From assembly GCA_000697335.1 (NCBI GenBank), contig JNEM01008788.1:1-48033 (forward strand): a stretch of 48,033 nt of DNA, read 5' to 3'. The translations under genes were made by a program, and so were the position numbers. Origin of the DNA: Conidiobolus incongruus B7586 (taxonomy: Eukaryota; Entomophthoromycota; Entomophthoromycetes; Entomophthorales; Conidiobolaceae). Below are positions 31,290-43,946 of the stretch, piece after piece (position 1 is the stretch's first letter; every line of letters begins with the position of its first letter). The notes beneath the pieces are model-generated. The model was not told the DNA's origin and ran no database searches. It was given only the letters and a program-made list of their open reading frames with translations.

Positions 31290-33131
31290 TTAATTTGAAG
31301 GTGTATACATAAATTTCCATGGATCGATATAACCACCCCAAATCGCTTCATTTTCAAAGTGAAAGTCAAGAAAACTATGAGGATCCGACTCGATGGACTG
31401 CATTGCAGAAGTGAGTTTAGGAATAAATTCACTGGCTCCCTCCCATCTGGATTGGAATCGCTTAATCGTTCTAATGAAGGAGTGGAATTTTCTAGTTACA
31501 TTCTGCTCATTCACTACGAAATAAATTGGACAATCATCTTGTGGTTCATAATAGGGTACATTGTAAAGTTTCAATAGTTTGATATATTTCAATATTGAAA
31601 CATAGCATAACCCAGCGTAATGGCAATAGGAACTGGGGAAACATGGTGGATTATCGAATTCAGCAGGGATTTCAAAATTGGAGGATGGGCTACTGGCATT
31701 AGTCACCTTTGAGTCCTGATATTTAGACTGAATACTGGCATAATCCTTTAAAATTCTAGTAATTCCGTTGCAGGAAATTACCGCATTATATGCCATACTC
31801 AACATGGTAGGAAATTGCATCACATACTCAGATTTAGAAAATAAAAATAAGTGAGTATAGATTTTTGCTGAATGAAAGATTACATATAACATGATGATTT
31901 TTTGAGAGAATGATGACATTTGAAAATTAGTAGAGTTGAACAGTTTCTTATGGTATCTCAATGGCTTAGGGAGTTGGTTATATCGCTGGTCGATTGTTTG
32001 GATGCCTTTAAAAATTTCTTCAATAAAACCATCATTCAGTTTAAGCTCAGGTGGATTAGCAAAACTACTGATATTCCACATAATTCTAACTAATCCCATT
32101 AACTGTTCATAATACATTTTCATTGGTGAAGGGAGTTGGGACCTGGTGGAGATAACAATTTGTGTATCAGAATAGGATTGAATTTTAGCAGGTTTAAATT
32201 TAGGTAAACTTGTCACTCCAACGAAATTGGGTCGATCAATGAACTGAGAAATACCATAATCGAGTCTTACTAAAACATTCCATAGATGGCGTATACGGTC
32301 TTTTTCAACTTCGGATAGATGATCGAAGATCATGCAATCCTCTTCATCGATTTCATGGTATCGAAGTGACTGAGCCAATCTCACAGCCTCTCCAATCCTC
32401 AGATGGCCCTTAGTAGTATAGCCTCGAATTAAATCAACTACACTTAAGATAGCCAAAGATTGAATAAGTTCCAAAGATGGAGAATGGTAGGCTAAGATAA
32501 TTTCATTAATCGAGTGTTCATAAAAATATTGTGAGCAATCGGATTTTGCAGATACAAGATCTGGATGAGATGAATATTGACTAGATAAAGCGTACATGGC
32601 ATTTAGTAGAAAAGGGGGTCTTGATTCAGTATTGAAAAATTGAGGGATATCCAATATTTTTGGTAATGCAAAGTGCTCGTCCAGTGTAAAAAATAAAGAT
32701 ATAAGATTATTAGAAAGACTATTATATACAGGTGTTTGTTGAATTTTGGTTTTTCTAGCAAGTTGGCGCGTGATTAAAGTTACAGTATTAGAAATAACAA
32801 CTTCATCGATAGTTTCTTTATCAGAGCTTTCTACTGAATTGTTATCATCTTCTGAAGTATCAAGAGGGAGTATTTTTGATTCTTTGACAGAGGGAAGAGA
32901 GTCTATCAGAGCACAATATGATTTTACCGAGTTTTCTAATATATCAATTCGTTCTTTAATTTGGAAAATAAGTGATTTTTTCACCGAGGGAGCTGGTCGC
33001 TTGTTAATACTTTGATGAAAAGGATCTTCTACAGGAACGCTATCTGTAGGGGCGGCAGAAGCATTGAGTTGGAAAGCGTAAAAAGCACCTTGAGTTGAAA
33101 TGTTTGGGGGTTTAGAAGTTCTGGGGCTCAT
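31290..33131 (-). CDS. Fungal_trans-domain regulator without a zinc cluster
   Basis: A single exon encodes 613 residues. Residues about 50-80 look like the dimerising coiled coil that usually follows a Zn(II)2Cys6 cluster (LIFQIKERIDILENSVKS). From about 160 the fungal-specific transcription factor 'middle homology' domain is recognisable: FFNTESRPPFLLNAMYAL, then HLRIGEAVRLAQSLRYHE and RIRHLWNVLVRLDYGISQFI. The usual N-terminal six-cysteine cluster is missing, and no cysteine-rich exon can be placed in the leader, which is bounded by a TATA-like element 120 nt upstream. Without a DNA-binding part it may act as a cofactor or heterodimer partner; that is inference. The target pathway is unknown. 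An undetected far-upstream exon remains possible but would need to lie beyond the TATA-like element. Confidence 0.75.
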   Translation of the reverse strand: MSPRTSKPPNISTQGAFYAFQLNASAAPTDSVPVEDPFHQSINKRPAPSVKKSLIFQIKERIDILENSVKSYCALIDSLPSVKESKILPLDTSEDDNNSVESSDKETIDEVVISNTVTLITRQLARKTKIQQTPVYNSLSNNLISLFFTLDEHFALPKILDIPQFFNTESRPPFLLNAMYALSSQYSSHPDLVSAKSDCSQYFYEHSINEIILAYHSPSLELIQSLAILSVVDLIRGYTTKGHLRIGEAVRLAQSLRYHEIDEEDCMIFDHLSEVEKDRIRHLWNVLVRLDYGISQFIDRPNFVGVTSLPKFKPAKIQSYSDTQIVISTRSQLPSPMKMYYEQLMGLVRIMWNISSFANPPELKLNDGFIEEIFKGIQTIDQRYNQLPKPLRYHKKLFNSTNFQMSSFSQKIIMLYVIFHSAKIYTHLFLFSKSEYVMQFPTMLSMAYNAVISCNGITRILKDYASIQSKYQDSKVTNASSPSSNFEIPAEFDNPPCFPSSYCHYAGLCYVSILKYIKLLKLYNVPYYEPQDDCPIYFVVNEQNVTRKFHSFIRTIKRFQSRWEGASEFIPKLTSAMQSIESDPHSFLDFHFENEAIWGGYIDPWKFMYTPSN

Positions 33132-33242
33132 TTAATTAATTCAGTTAGAATACAATAAAACAATAATACATTGATGAAAACTTAAAGAGAAGTGATGAAA
33201 GTAAATTTGGATAAATGAGGTTCATATTGATAGACAATCCTT

Positions 33243-33251
33243 CTATTTATA
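33243..33251 (-). promoter_or_regulatory. TATA-like element of the fungal_trans-domain gene
   Basis: TATAAATAG on the minus strand, preceded by GGGG, about 112-120 nt before the ATG at 33131. The leader between them is pyrimidine-rich, as is common in fungal promoters. Confidence 0.45.
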
Positions 33252-35625
33252 CCCCAAATCCAGAATTTAGATTAATCCATGCGTTGCATTTTAGGAATTA
33301 TTTAATCAATTCCAATTTGTATGATTCTTGATTTTGATTGAATAAAAAAGGAAAGAAAAATTTGTTTTGCATATATTAGGTTACTGATACTAGTGAAATC
33401 ATTATGAAGGCTAATATATGTGATATGTTTTGTAAAAAGTCGCATCTAGTTGATTTTATGAAAACAGGTGATATAAGATTCAAAGAGAAATGGCTACGTA
33501 TCAAATTTCATTGCATAAAATAAATGCTCCATATTTTGTTATTATATTATATGTAACATATCTAATGATGAGCCTCAAATGAGATTGGTATATTACTTAG
33601 AAACATCTCAAAACTTCTTAATAGAAAAGTAATATATTTTCAGAGCATATGCTATCCAATTAATACTTTACATGAATTTTAAATGAATCATATTCAATTA
33701 ATTTATTATGTCAAATTGATCCAATTTTAACCTATCTTCATTTAAATTGACCTCCTTAAACTGAGCTTTGAACAATGTTGATATTTTACACAAATTAGTG
33801 TTCTATTAATCAATTTTATGACAATGCAAAACTTAAAAAAATACTGCATAAATTATTCAATCTATTCTCAATAACCTCAACAATTCTATTTATAATATTA
33901 GTAAATTTTATTTGTAATTTAATTGGATTAAAATTTCAGATTAATAATTTTAAATAATAATCTGTTAATTATTTTATTTGTCACTATTATGGAACAAGAA
34001 CGACAAGCTTTTGACAAGTATAATGCCAAGTTAAATCATCTAGCACCATGATTTTTATGAATTATATATGAAATAAAAAGTTTTATGTTGGTAATAATAT
34101 AGTCGAAGTCAAGACCTTTACATTATTTTTAATAAAGTTTTTAATTCACTACATTTTTGTCTAGCTTGAATTCAATAGTATAGATTTCAACTTGATATAT
34201 TATAATTTATTTTAAGGTGACCGGGTATTTTTTTAATTTTTAAGTTACATCCTAATAATCGGGTTTTTATAATAATCATATTTCAAATCCAATATACTTT
34301 TGATTTATAAAAAATTAATAATCATTTGTAATAATAATGCAGTTTAAAAAATATTCAAATTGACTATTAAATTTTCAAAATTATTCCAAGTAAATAATTT
34401 TATCTGATAAATAAAAATTGATATAGTGGAATATTGATGATTATAATTTAATAGCTTTGCAAATTATAGCACATATGTAAAAATTAAATTTATTTTTAAT
34501 TGTATTATGAATAGTAATTCCATTTCAAGATCTTATATGAGTAAAATACACATGATATTTTCAATGGTATAGTCAAAGGAACTAAGAATATTTATAGTTT
34601 TTTCCACTCTTATAGTATTCTTTGATAGAATATTTGACAAATTTGACTAATGGTGTATAATATATTCGAGATAATAGCTCAATAGTTAATAAATAAAATA
34701 TATCATAAATTATCTTAACTTGTGAAATTGGGAAAAAATGTCTGAAATTAGATTTACAAAATTTCAAAGAAAATTGTATTGAAAGTTGAAATATACAATA
34801 GTTACCTATATGATTAGTGTTAAAAGATAGCTGGTACAAGATTTAAAAGTGTGTTTGTTTTAAGTATACACTAAAGTTACTTAACATTTAAAAATAAAAA
34901 AGCTAGACAAAGTTATGCTTGAATGGTATGGTAGAAATAATATAATAATGATTAAAAATTAAAATTCCTATTAATTTTTGGAAGTACTTTTTAAAGATAT
35001 TTTATGAAAACAAATTAAGCTGGTTAATTCAATATTTTGATTCTGGATCTTAAAAATAAAAAATGGCATAATAAATTAATAAAAACAATATACTAGCATT
35101 GATTAATAATCAGTGAATTATAATTGATTAAAACGAATAATTTATGTCTATTTCAATAAAATCAAGTGAAATATTCAATCATATTATTGACATTTGATTC
35201 ATATTTTAATCGCACGACTAAACTTATCAAGCACCTAAAAGTACATGTTTTTATCGATTGTTTAATATAATAGGCTGGTTTTTTATTAAAATAATTAAAA
35301 TACAGCTGAAATTATCAATATTATTCACAAGTTTTTAAAATAATATATTTATTTATAGCAAGACAGCGAAATCATTTTCTCAATAATAGTGAAGGATATC
35401 CTTCAATGAAACTTTTTTAAATGGTTTTATTAATTATATTACTACATGAGATACCAAGAAATATGTTAATTTATCAATGTTTAAATTTGTTTTTGTAATT
35501 AGATAATGCATTTTAACCAGATATAGCTGTATTAGGATATAAGATTATGAAAAATTAGACATCAATAAAATAGATTATAAGCCAAGTATGATTAGTAGAA
35601 AATAATACAACAGTTAGTTGATTTA
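33252..35625. other. AT-rich intergenic region, one short ORF of note
   Basis: About 2.4 kb with no gene that I can support. An 85-codon minus-strand frame at 34582-34839 is low in complexity and judged accidental. A 20-codon plus-strand ORF at 33989-34051 has an unusually protein-like composition (MEQERQAFDKYNAKLNHLAP) but no recognised homologue. Confidence 0.5.
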
Positions 35626-36893
35626 TTAATTAGGTTTACCCAGTGGTAATTTATAAAACCCAGTCTTTTGACTTATCATTACCACGTTATGAGTATATGC
35701 AATATAGCCAGCTACGTAACCTTTGGAGATAAGAGTAGAGAACACACCAACTGCCTCGTCTTCATCAGACTGAAATCCAGCGACGTTTAAAGCAACGTGA
35801 ATTTGTTGGAACGTGAGTCTTTTTGGCTTGTCCAAATTGATATAGATTTTCTTACACAAATTTCTCAAGCATATCAGCCTCAATCTTTCGAACATCATTA
35901 ATACATTCATTTTGGATAGTTGATCCTGAAATTGATCAAGTAGTTTGTTATATTTGGGAATATCAGCTTCGTAAATGGCATTCAATAGAGGCCCGTATAT
36001 CTTTTGCAAGGAACGATGCTTTGATAACACTTTAATATGAGGAAGTATTCCTTTATTAATCAGTAATGGGATTAAATAAACCAAAATTCTCTTTTGGTTA
36101 TCTCTATGAGCGTAGTGGCAAAGTTTAAATGCTTTCATAAGATGCTCTTCAGCCTAAAACTAAATGAGCATTATTCATTAATAATAAAAATTATAATTTG
36201 ACTCACCTTTTGGAACCTTTCTTTGAAAAATTCCATTCTTCCATAATAATAATGAAAAGTTACTTGATCAGCTTTTGGAAATCTTTCAAGGCTGACTAGA
36301 TCAGGTTCTGTTTCGACAGCACCAATTAAACTCTTGCATAAGTCCAGTGTATTTAAATAGCTGTGAACTGATAATAAAATATTAATCATTTTATAGGTTC
36401 CTAACATTATTGAAGTTTTTAAATTGGTGTCGGGATTAGTTAAACAGCTGGTAAAAGCTCGATTCATTATATGAGTCGCCTCCTCCAAATTACATCCAGA
36501 AGTTCTATCGATATTGAGAGAGAGATCGGTTTGGATAGCTATTGTTTTTAAATCTTTCATAAATCTATAAAGGATAGGAAGTACCCAATTATTCAAATTA
36601 TCCAACTGTTGAACGAGTAATTTACAGCAATTAGACTGACTTTCCAATGCATATTTATACTTCTGTTGAGCCAAGTGATACCTAGTCTGAATGTGAGCAT
36701 CTATAATATTTCGCCATTCCGAAGGAATACTACGGAGAGCATTATTGGGTTGATAAGATTGTAATTGATTGAATGGAATTTCAAATTTGACAGGATGCGT
36801 TTGAAGTAGTGAGGCGATATCTTTACTACGACGTATTGTAATCAAATGACCGACTTCAGCTGTAAAATCTAATAAATGCAAATTATCACTCAT
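35626..36893 (-). CDS. PCI-domain protein of the PCID2/Thp1/Csn12 family
   Basis: Two exons, 36207-36893 and 35626-36153, joined by a 53-nt intron (donor GTGAGT, acceptor TTTTAG), encode 404 residues, close to human PCID2. The first half is helical repeats; matches to PCID2 include NWVLPILYRFMKDLK, LDLCKSLIGAVE and VTFHYYYGRMEFFKERF. The second half is the PCI winged helix: KRILVYLIPLLINKGILP, ERLRLICLRNLCKKIYI and a final STLISKGYVAGYIAYTHNVV. Relatives work in TREX-2 (Thp1/PCID2, mRNA export, with Sac3 and Sem1) or with the COP9 signalosome and spliceosome (Csn12). Sequence alone does not separate these roles, though the overall match is to the PCID2/Csn12 side. Confidence 0.85.
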
Positions 36894-38439
36894 TTTTCTC
36901 TATTTTGTTGATTTTTACTCTAGTCACTAGGAACCTGAAAATTTATATTATTAATTCATATTATTTGAATTTATGGTATTCGTTTGAAAATATTGAATTA
37001 ATATTATTCATACTTTTCTGACTCTATCTTAATTTGTTCACTTATAATGAAAAATGTATTTTGATATTAAATGATAATGTTGGCCAGTAAAAATATACTA
37101 TGGTAAAATCATATTTTATAATAATTGAACTTATTATAATAGTATTAGCCTGTTTTTAAATTCAAAAATTACAAATTTTGGATCTTTAAATCAAATTCGA
37201 TTAAATTTTGTAAATAAAATATTAACAAAATCAATAAAAATAATATATGAGATTAACAGATAATATATTCATTGATTAAATTCAATAATAATTTTATTAT
37301 ATAATATTTAATCTCTTTCGAATTATTAAGAATATACATTAATTGCCACATCAGCTTTTTGATATTGAACACACAAAGTTATATTGAATTTAAATGAGAA
37401 AATTTGTTGTGAAATCATAATTTTGAATTTTGTATTTATTATAATAACACTTAACATCTACTCAACAACAGAGTAATTTCTACTATTTTGCAATTTGAGC
37501 TCTTAACTTTATTAATTTATTTTTTTATTCAAAGAATTATAACATTAAACAATTTATTATAAAATTATATTCAAAATTAATAATTACTAAGAAGTATACA
37601 AAATGCTTTAAATACCATAATCTCAAAGTATTTAACTAAATATAAAAATTTACATGAATTATAAGATTATTATTTTATTATATGGTAAGTATAATTATTG
37701 GAATTGTTAATTAGATAATACTATTAATAAATCAAATCAAATCAATAATAGTTTTAATTATATTTTGTACCTAAGTTAACATCAATTGACAGAATTTTGA
37801 GCTTAAAAATAATTGTCTTTTCTATAGTATATTGTAGATATTCAAGTTAATAAAAAATATAAATTTTTTTTTAAAAAATAATATTGAAATCAAAAATAAT
37901 ATAAAACCCTAAAAATTTTATATATTCTTAGTACATTAAATGTGATGCATATTTCATTATTAATTGTATTGATGTCAATATTAGATTATATATTTATATG
38001 ATCTTTAGCCTAAAAAATATTATAAAACCAACAATATTTTAACATATGTATGTTGGTTTAATAATTATATTAGGATACTGAGTTGTGTGATAACTGTTAT
38101 CTCAGAATTCATCATAGCATGGAATTTTTAAATTAATTTTGCATCGATCAAGTTAGAAAATGGCAGTCCAAATTGATTAATCACTGTATTCCAAATCGAC
38201 CAATTAAATTCAATTGAGTGGTGAATTTTGATTTTAAAGATATTGAATGTGATTAATTACCAAAATCTTATCCATATAAATAGATATAAATAATATATTT
38301 TTTAATTTTAAACATTATAACTTGATTATTCAATTTGAAAATTATCTTTAATATATTCAATTAATTGTCCTACATTATAAAATATACTGCTTTTAATATA
38401 TAATAATCTTGAAAAAAAAAATCCATTAATTTTTAGAAT
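36894..38439. other. Divergent AT-rich intergenic region, no gene seen
   Basis: About 1.5 kb between the divergent starts of the PCI-domain gene and the Arf-GEF gene. It must hold both promoters, but no TATA-like string at a convincing distance from either ATG stands out from the background. Confidence 0.5.
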
Positions 38440-41400
38440 ATGTCGGAATCGAATTTTTATAATGACCATTCCAGAAATACTGTGGATTTAAATACTGCCA
38501 ATAATAAGAATAACAACTTGGAATCTATTTTGGCTGATGTGAACGAAATTACTACTGTACCTTGTAACGAATGGAGAATATTTATAAAACAACAAATTAA
38601 TAGTATTATTTTACAAATTTTATCCAATACTAAATATAAGCCTCATAATGTACCCATATCGGCCATTACGTTGGATTGTAATTTGTCTATTAATGATTTT
38701 AGAAATAATAATCCTCTGGTTCCTAATTTCAATAAAGAAACTGTAGAAGAATCTAAAAATAATAATTTGAAATCCAGTTCTAATACGGAAATCGACACTA
38801 AAAAGGAGACAAATAACCCCTCAACAGCCTCATCAAATGCTCCTCGCGTTCAACTTGGTAAATTGGGGAAACTGATTAATACCCAAGTTTTTGAATTTGA
38901 TGATTGGGATCAAATTGAAAGAAGTAACACTTTTAAGGTAATGATGAATCCTTTATTTAATCAAAATTACCAGAACCAAACCATTTATTAAATATGTGCT
39001 TAGAAACCTCCTGGTATTCTTGTCGAAATGATAGAATTAAGAAAATACATTGAAAGAGTGCCTGGTATGTAGTTTAGTTTTTTAATTATTCAAATTCCAC
39101 TAATAAGGAATATCTTGATGTTGAATAGAGAGGGGAGATCTTGATTCCCTGACGGTGTTAAGCCCGTTTGTACATATCATTCAGTCAGCTGAGACTAGTG
39201 GATCAGTAACTGGTGCCGCTCTCACTGCTGTTCATTATATTCTTGCAAATAGAGTATTGCGTAAGCGATCCATAACCACTGCATTTGAATCATTCAATTA
39301 ATGATGCTTTAGCTGACCATTCCAACAATTTGATCACATCCATTAGAGAACTTTCAGTTGCTGTGACTAATTGCAAATTTGAATCAAGTGACCCTAGTCA
39401 AGATGAAATCGTATTAATGAAAATTTTGAAAGTCATGGATATAATGGTTCATTCTGATTTGGTTTTCGATAGACTCGCTACAACTCACATTCATGCTATT
39501 ATTGAATCTGCTCTCTCTTTATGTCATCAAATTAAAATGTCGATGGTATTCAGGTATCATGCAGAGCAAGCCATTCAATCTATTATACTTTGTGTTACTT
39601 CAAAGTTAATTAGTAATCCTCTTCGTCATTTTAACCCTGCTATAGAGGCCTTGGCAGCAAGTGATACATTAATCGTAGGAACCGATTCTTCAACTAGACC
39701 TTCAATTTCTAGATCGAACTCTCTTTCTGATGCTCATACTGCTCCTACCTTTGTTGAAGTTTTAGAAGAAATCTTCAAGACGTTAATTTCACTCTTAGAC
39801 CCCCATAGCTTATCTCATACAGATTATATGAGATTAATTGGCATTTCTTTGTTCCATTCAATTTTTATCAAAGATGGGTATTTAATAATGCGTGAAGAAT
39901 CTTTAAGACCACTTATATGCGATCAATTAATGAAAAATTTATGGATATTGCAGTTTGGCGAGCATTTGAATATTGTCACCCAATCCTTAGATCTTAGCTC
40001 ACTGTTGTTATCACTTGGTTTGCCTTATATGAAGGCCCAGCTCCAGTTGTTGATCAACCAAGCTATTCAAATAAGTTCACCATCCTATCAATTTGGAAAC
40101 ATCAGTAAACTTAGACAAGATCAAATTCAATATCTCTTTGTGAATTTTCTTTTTAACCTATTCCAATCTTCTCCCACCTTTTTTAACGAACTGTTCATCA
40201 ATTATGATTCAGATATCTATCACCAAAATATCTTGGAAAAGCTCATTAATTTCATTGTGGATAATTGTATTAAATACACTACATCGGGATTTCCATCGCA
40301 GGTATCGAACATTTGGCTTGAGCAAATTCTTAAACTTCTTGCTTCTATGCTGTTAAGATCGCATGATAAGGTATAAATTTCAAATCTACACATTTTATTA
40401 TTATTAATACCTTTTAGCCTCAAAATGCTTTACTGACTCGTTTAACTGGAATCAACTCATATTTGAATCGTATTCCTCCTCAACTTTATCAAACCAATGC
40501 CGCACCAAATCCTAATATTTTGTATTCTACTCAAACTCCAGAGCAGATTCTATCCAACAAAGCCAAAAAGCATATTTTAGTTCAAGCAGTGGAACAATTT
40601 AATGCTAAACCTGCTAATGGAATAGATTTTCTCGTTCAGCATGAATTTTTGCCTCCTAAGGATAGCTCAAATTTCAATCTTGAGCTTGCTAAATTTATCA
40701 AAAATACACCTGGATTAAACAAGAAGAAATTAGGAGAGTATCTATCCAAGTCACAAAATACTCAATTGCTCGAGTCATTTTTAAGCTTGTTTGACTTTAA
40801 AAACAAGCGTATTGATGAAGCTATAAGAGACTTCTTAACCACTTTCCGCTTGCCTGGAGAATCCCAACAAATCGACAGAATCATGGATACCTTTTCAACT
40901 TTTTACTATGACAGTGGACCGGAAGAAATCAATCATAGAGATGCTGTATATGTTCTCTCCTTTTCCGTTGTGATGTTGAACACAGATTTGCACAATCCTC
41001 AAGTGAGAAATAAGATGGATTTCAACAGTTATCGTAATAATTTAAGAGGAGTAAACGATGGCAAAAACTTTTCAGATGATTATTTAAGAGCTATCTTTGA
41101 AGGTATTCGAGATAACGAAATTGTGATGCCAGAAGAACATGAGGGTCAAAAGTCATTAGATTTTATCTGGACAACATCCCTTCAAAATGCTAAATCTTCT
41201 GGGCTCTATTTCAAATCACATCCTGGACAATTTGACGAACAAGTTTTCATGGTAATTTATGGTATTGTTACCGATCTGTTAATACAAGGTAACCACAACT
41301 CAATAACTACACGATTAATTATACTTATCATATTTATATCTAGTATATAAAAGCAGTTTAAACGATTCATTAATTCAAAGCTGTCTGATGGGGCTTTACC

Positions 41401-43946
41401 TTATTGGACACCTTGCTAATGGATTCAATAACTCTCAAGCATTGGACAATTTAGTGAAAGTAGTTTCAAGTTTATTGGCTAGGCTATTCTCAGACAATGA
41501 AGATGTTGACACTGGATTCTCGGCACAGTCATCTTCCATCGTTAATCGCACTCAAATGGTTGACAATATCGTGTTATCCGATCTTGCTGTGAATTTAGGT
41601 CAATCTTATAAAGCACAGCTAGCCACTGTATTTTTATTTAATCTTTCGGGGGATTATATTACAAACTTGGATTCAGGATGGTGGGATTTGTTGGATTTAT
41701 TGAAGCTCTTTGTTGATTCCTTTTTGCTACCTACAGAGTTGCTCTCTATTGAAGAATATGGTTTCCATGAAGATCCTAATTCTACCACCTCTCAAGCTAA
41801 GAAAACTTCTATATTTATTCCATTCACTGCACCAGATGTAACTTTACATTCTTCAAACTGGAAGAATTCTGGAGAACCCGGTTATGTTCACATGCAACAA
41901 CCTTCGATATCTACTGAAGGTTCGAATTCAGGAATCTTTTCGGCTTTGACCTCTTATTTGGGATACTCGTCCACTCATCCAGATATTATTTGGGAGTTAC
42001 CAGTAAATTTATTGTTCGCATATCATGACTCTACCAAAAAGATTATAGAACCATGTAAATTTAAAGAACTTATGACTAACATTCAAAACTTGAATCAGCA
42101 AAAGTTTGAAGCTTTACTCAAAAAGTTTATGATCATGACCAGATTGCCACAAATTGATTCCAATATCAATGATAATTCTTCCAGGTCAAATGTACCTCAG
42201 TCTGAATCAGTAGAACAAGCCACTGATTCCAGCAATGAGCCTCTTCAAACCAGTAGCACCTCAGACTCAAGCCCCATAAAATATCATCCTTCGAGCATTT
42301 TCTTTATTCACTGGTTAGTCAACATCACTCTTGAATATCATAACTCTGATCGATTTTGGCCTATTGTTTTAACATTCTTTGCCGATGTTATCTACCAAGC
42401 TGAAGTATACCATCCGTATGTTATTCAAAGAGTTTTAGTTGAATTGGTGAATATTATTTTCCATTTAACTCCCAAAGCTGCTCAGTCGAATTTATCACAA
42501 CTTAGTTTAAATAAGGCTGTCCAACTTTTGGGCAAGACTTCACCCAATTCAATTATTTCCTCTTCTGAACAACTGGTTCCCGCATTCAAGCTTTTAATTG
42601 CTACATATTCTAACTTTTTGTTTGATTCTAACTGTTGGGCTACTTGCCTTCATGTTGCTCATAATACTTTCTCGTCACCTAACCCACAAACCGTTCATAA
42701 AACTTTCAACCTTGTTCAACAGCTCATTGGATCTATCAATAGAGTTCAAGTATCTCATGGCGATTATTTACTGCTTGTGAATCTTCTAATCGAGTATAGT
42801 AATCCTGATCAATTCATCAGATCAAGTGATGATCCTCTACAGTTAGTTATTCAGAGAAGCTCCCTATCGCTCAGGTTAATTGGTAAATTACTTGAGCAAA
42901 TACCTCATGTTGCTCAAGATCGTCAATTGAGTGGTTATTACCTTCCACCAATGATTGGATTGAGCAATCTCAGCAACCATTTAAGAAAGGAAATTAGAGG
43001 TGCTGCTTTGAGTCAACTCAAGTATGCATTAACTTCTTCATATCTAACCAATCACTCCACATTTTCTGATTGGAGTAAGATTTTCAACAAAGTAATGTTC
43101 CCACTGATAGATCAAACAACTTCCAATAATCACAGCAATGGTAAGCGTTCTAGTCAACAGCATCAGCAGCCACAAATGGACATGATTGAACTTGAAGAAG
43201 GTCGTACTAGAGTTTCATCAATGCTCTCACAAGTATACTTAGTTTATTTGAATTTGGTTTCTCCAATCAATTCTTCATTTGACCCACAAGAGTCGCTTGA
43301 TTCGTTTACTCATGTCAAAAATATTTGGACTGAGCTCTTACCTAGGCTTTTGAAATTGATGAAACATCCACGCCAGGATGATCAATACTTTGAAACAATT
43401 TTCGAAATATTAAAAAATCTCATATTGGTCATGCAGGCAACTCATCTCTTACTTTTGGCCTCCGATCCTGCGCTAGAAGGAATCAACTCCCCCAACTATC
43501 AAGCTAAAGATCTTGAATCTCAAGATCCTATAACCCAGCTTACCATTACCACATATATCTTGATCAAGGAGAATTTCCCTCAATTGATGGAGCAAATTTT
43601 CCCAACCAGGTCGTTGTCTACTTCACCTCAGAATATGCTCAAAATCCCTACCGCTAGTAGTGAAAATATCCATAATCAAGAACAATCTAGTGTAGAAACT
43701 GGTGCAACGAATAAGGCTCACGAGCCAAATGAAAAACTAGCTGCAGAAGTGAATGAAGCTGACGCTAAAGTATCAACTCAAAAGAGTGAGCCCAATTCTA
43801 CAAAACCCAAATCTGAACAGTCTCTCTCCAAAGAAGTAAATCAAACCCAAGAAGCGCAAACACTCAAGGAAGAAAATCCTAAATCGTCCGAAGATCCTGG
43901 TCAATTTCCTGACCATTCTGCCGCATCGATTATACTATCTCTATAA
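38440..43946 (+). CDS. GEA: Large Arf guanine-nucleotide exchange factor, GBF1/Gea type
   Basis: Six exons, 38440-38937, 39004-39064, 39129-39260, 39313-40370, 40418-41288 and 41344-43946, encode 1740 residues. The N-terminal DCB part ends in NCKFESSDPSQDEIVLMKIL, close to the matching GBF1 stretch. A Sec7 domain covers about 624-810, with the catalytic glutamate finger E731 in FRLPGESQQIDR and MLNTDLHNPQVR. Downstream HDS regions follow (for example SGWWDLLDLLKLF) and a low-complexity acidic/Ser tail. The protein loads GTP on Arf1 at the cis-Golgi and ER-Golgi interface, driving COPI recruitment. F765, S766, D773 and M783 fall at the positions known from ARNO to govern brefeldin A sensitivity; three of the four match the sensitive type. 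The third intron is only 52 nt and is read through by two overlapping frames, so simple ORF calling splits the gene. Confidence 0.9.

Noticed and set aside
34582-34839. 85-codon minus-strand open frame
   Set aside because: Low-complexity AT-rich composition, no motif, no splice or promoter context.
39261-39312. Frameshift or gene break inside the Arf-GEF gene
   Set aside because: A 52-nt intron with GTAAGC donor and CTTTAG acceptor restores phase exactly and joins two segments that match GBF1 side by side.
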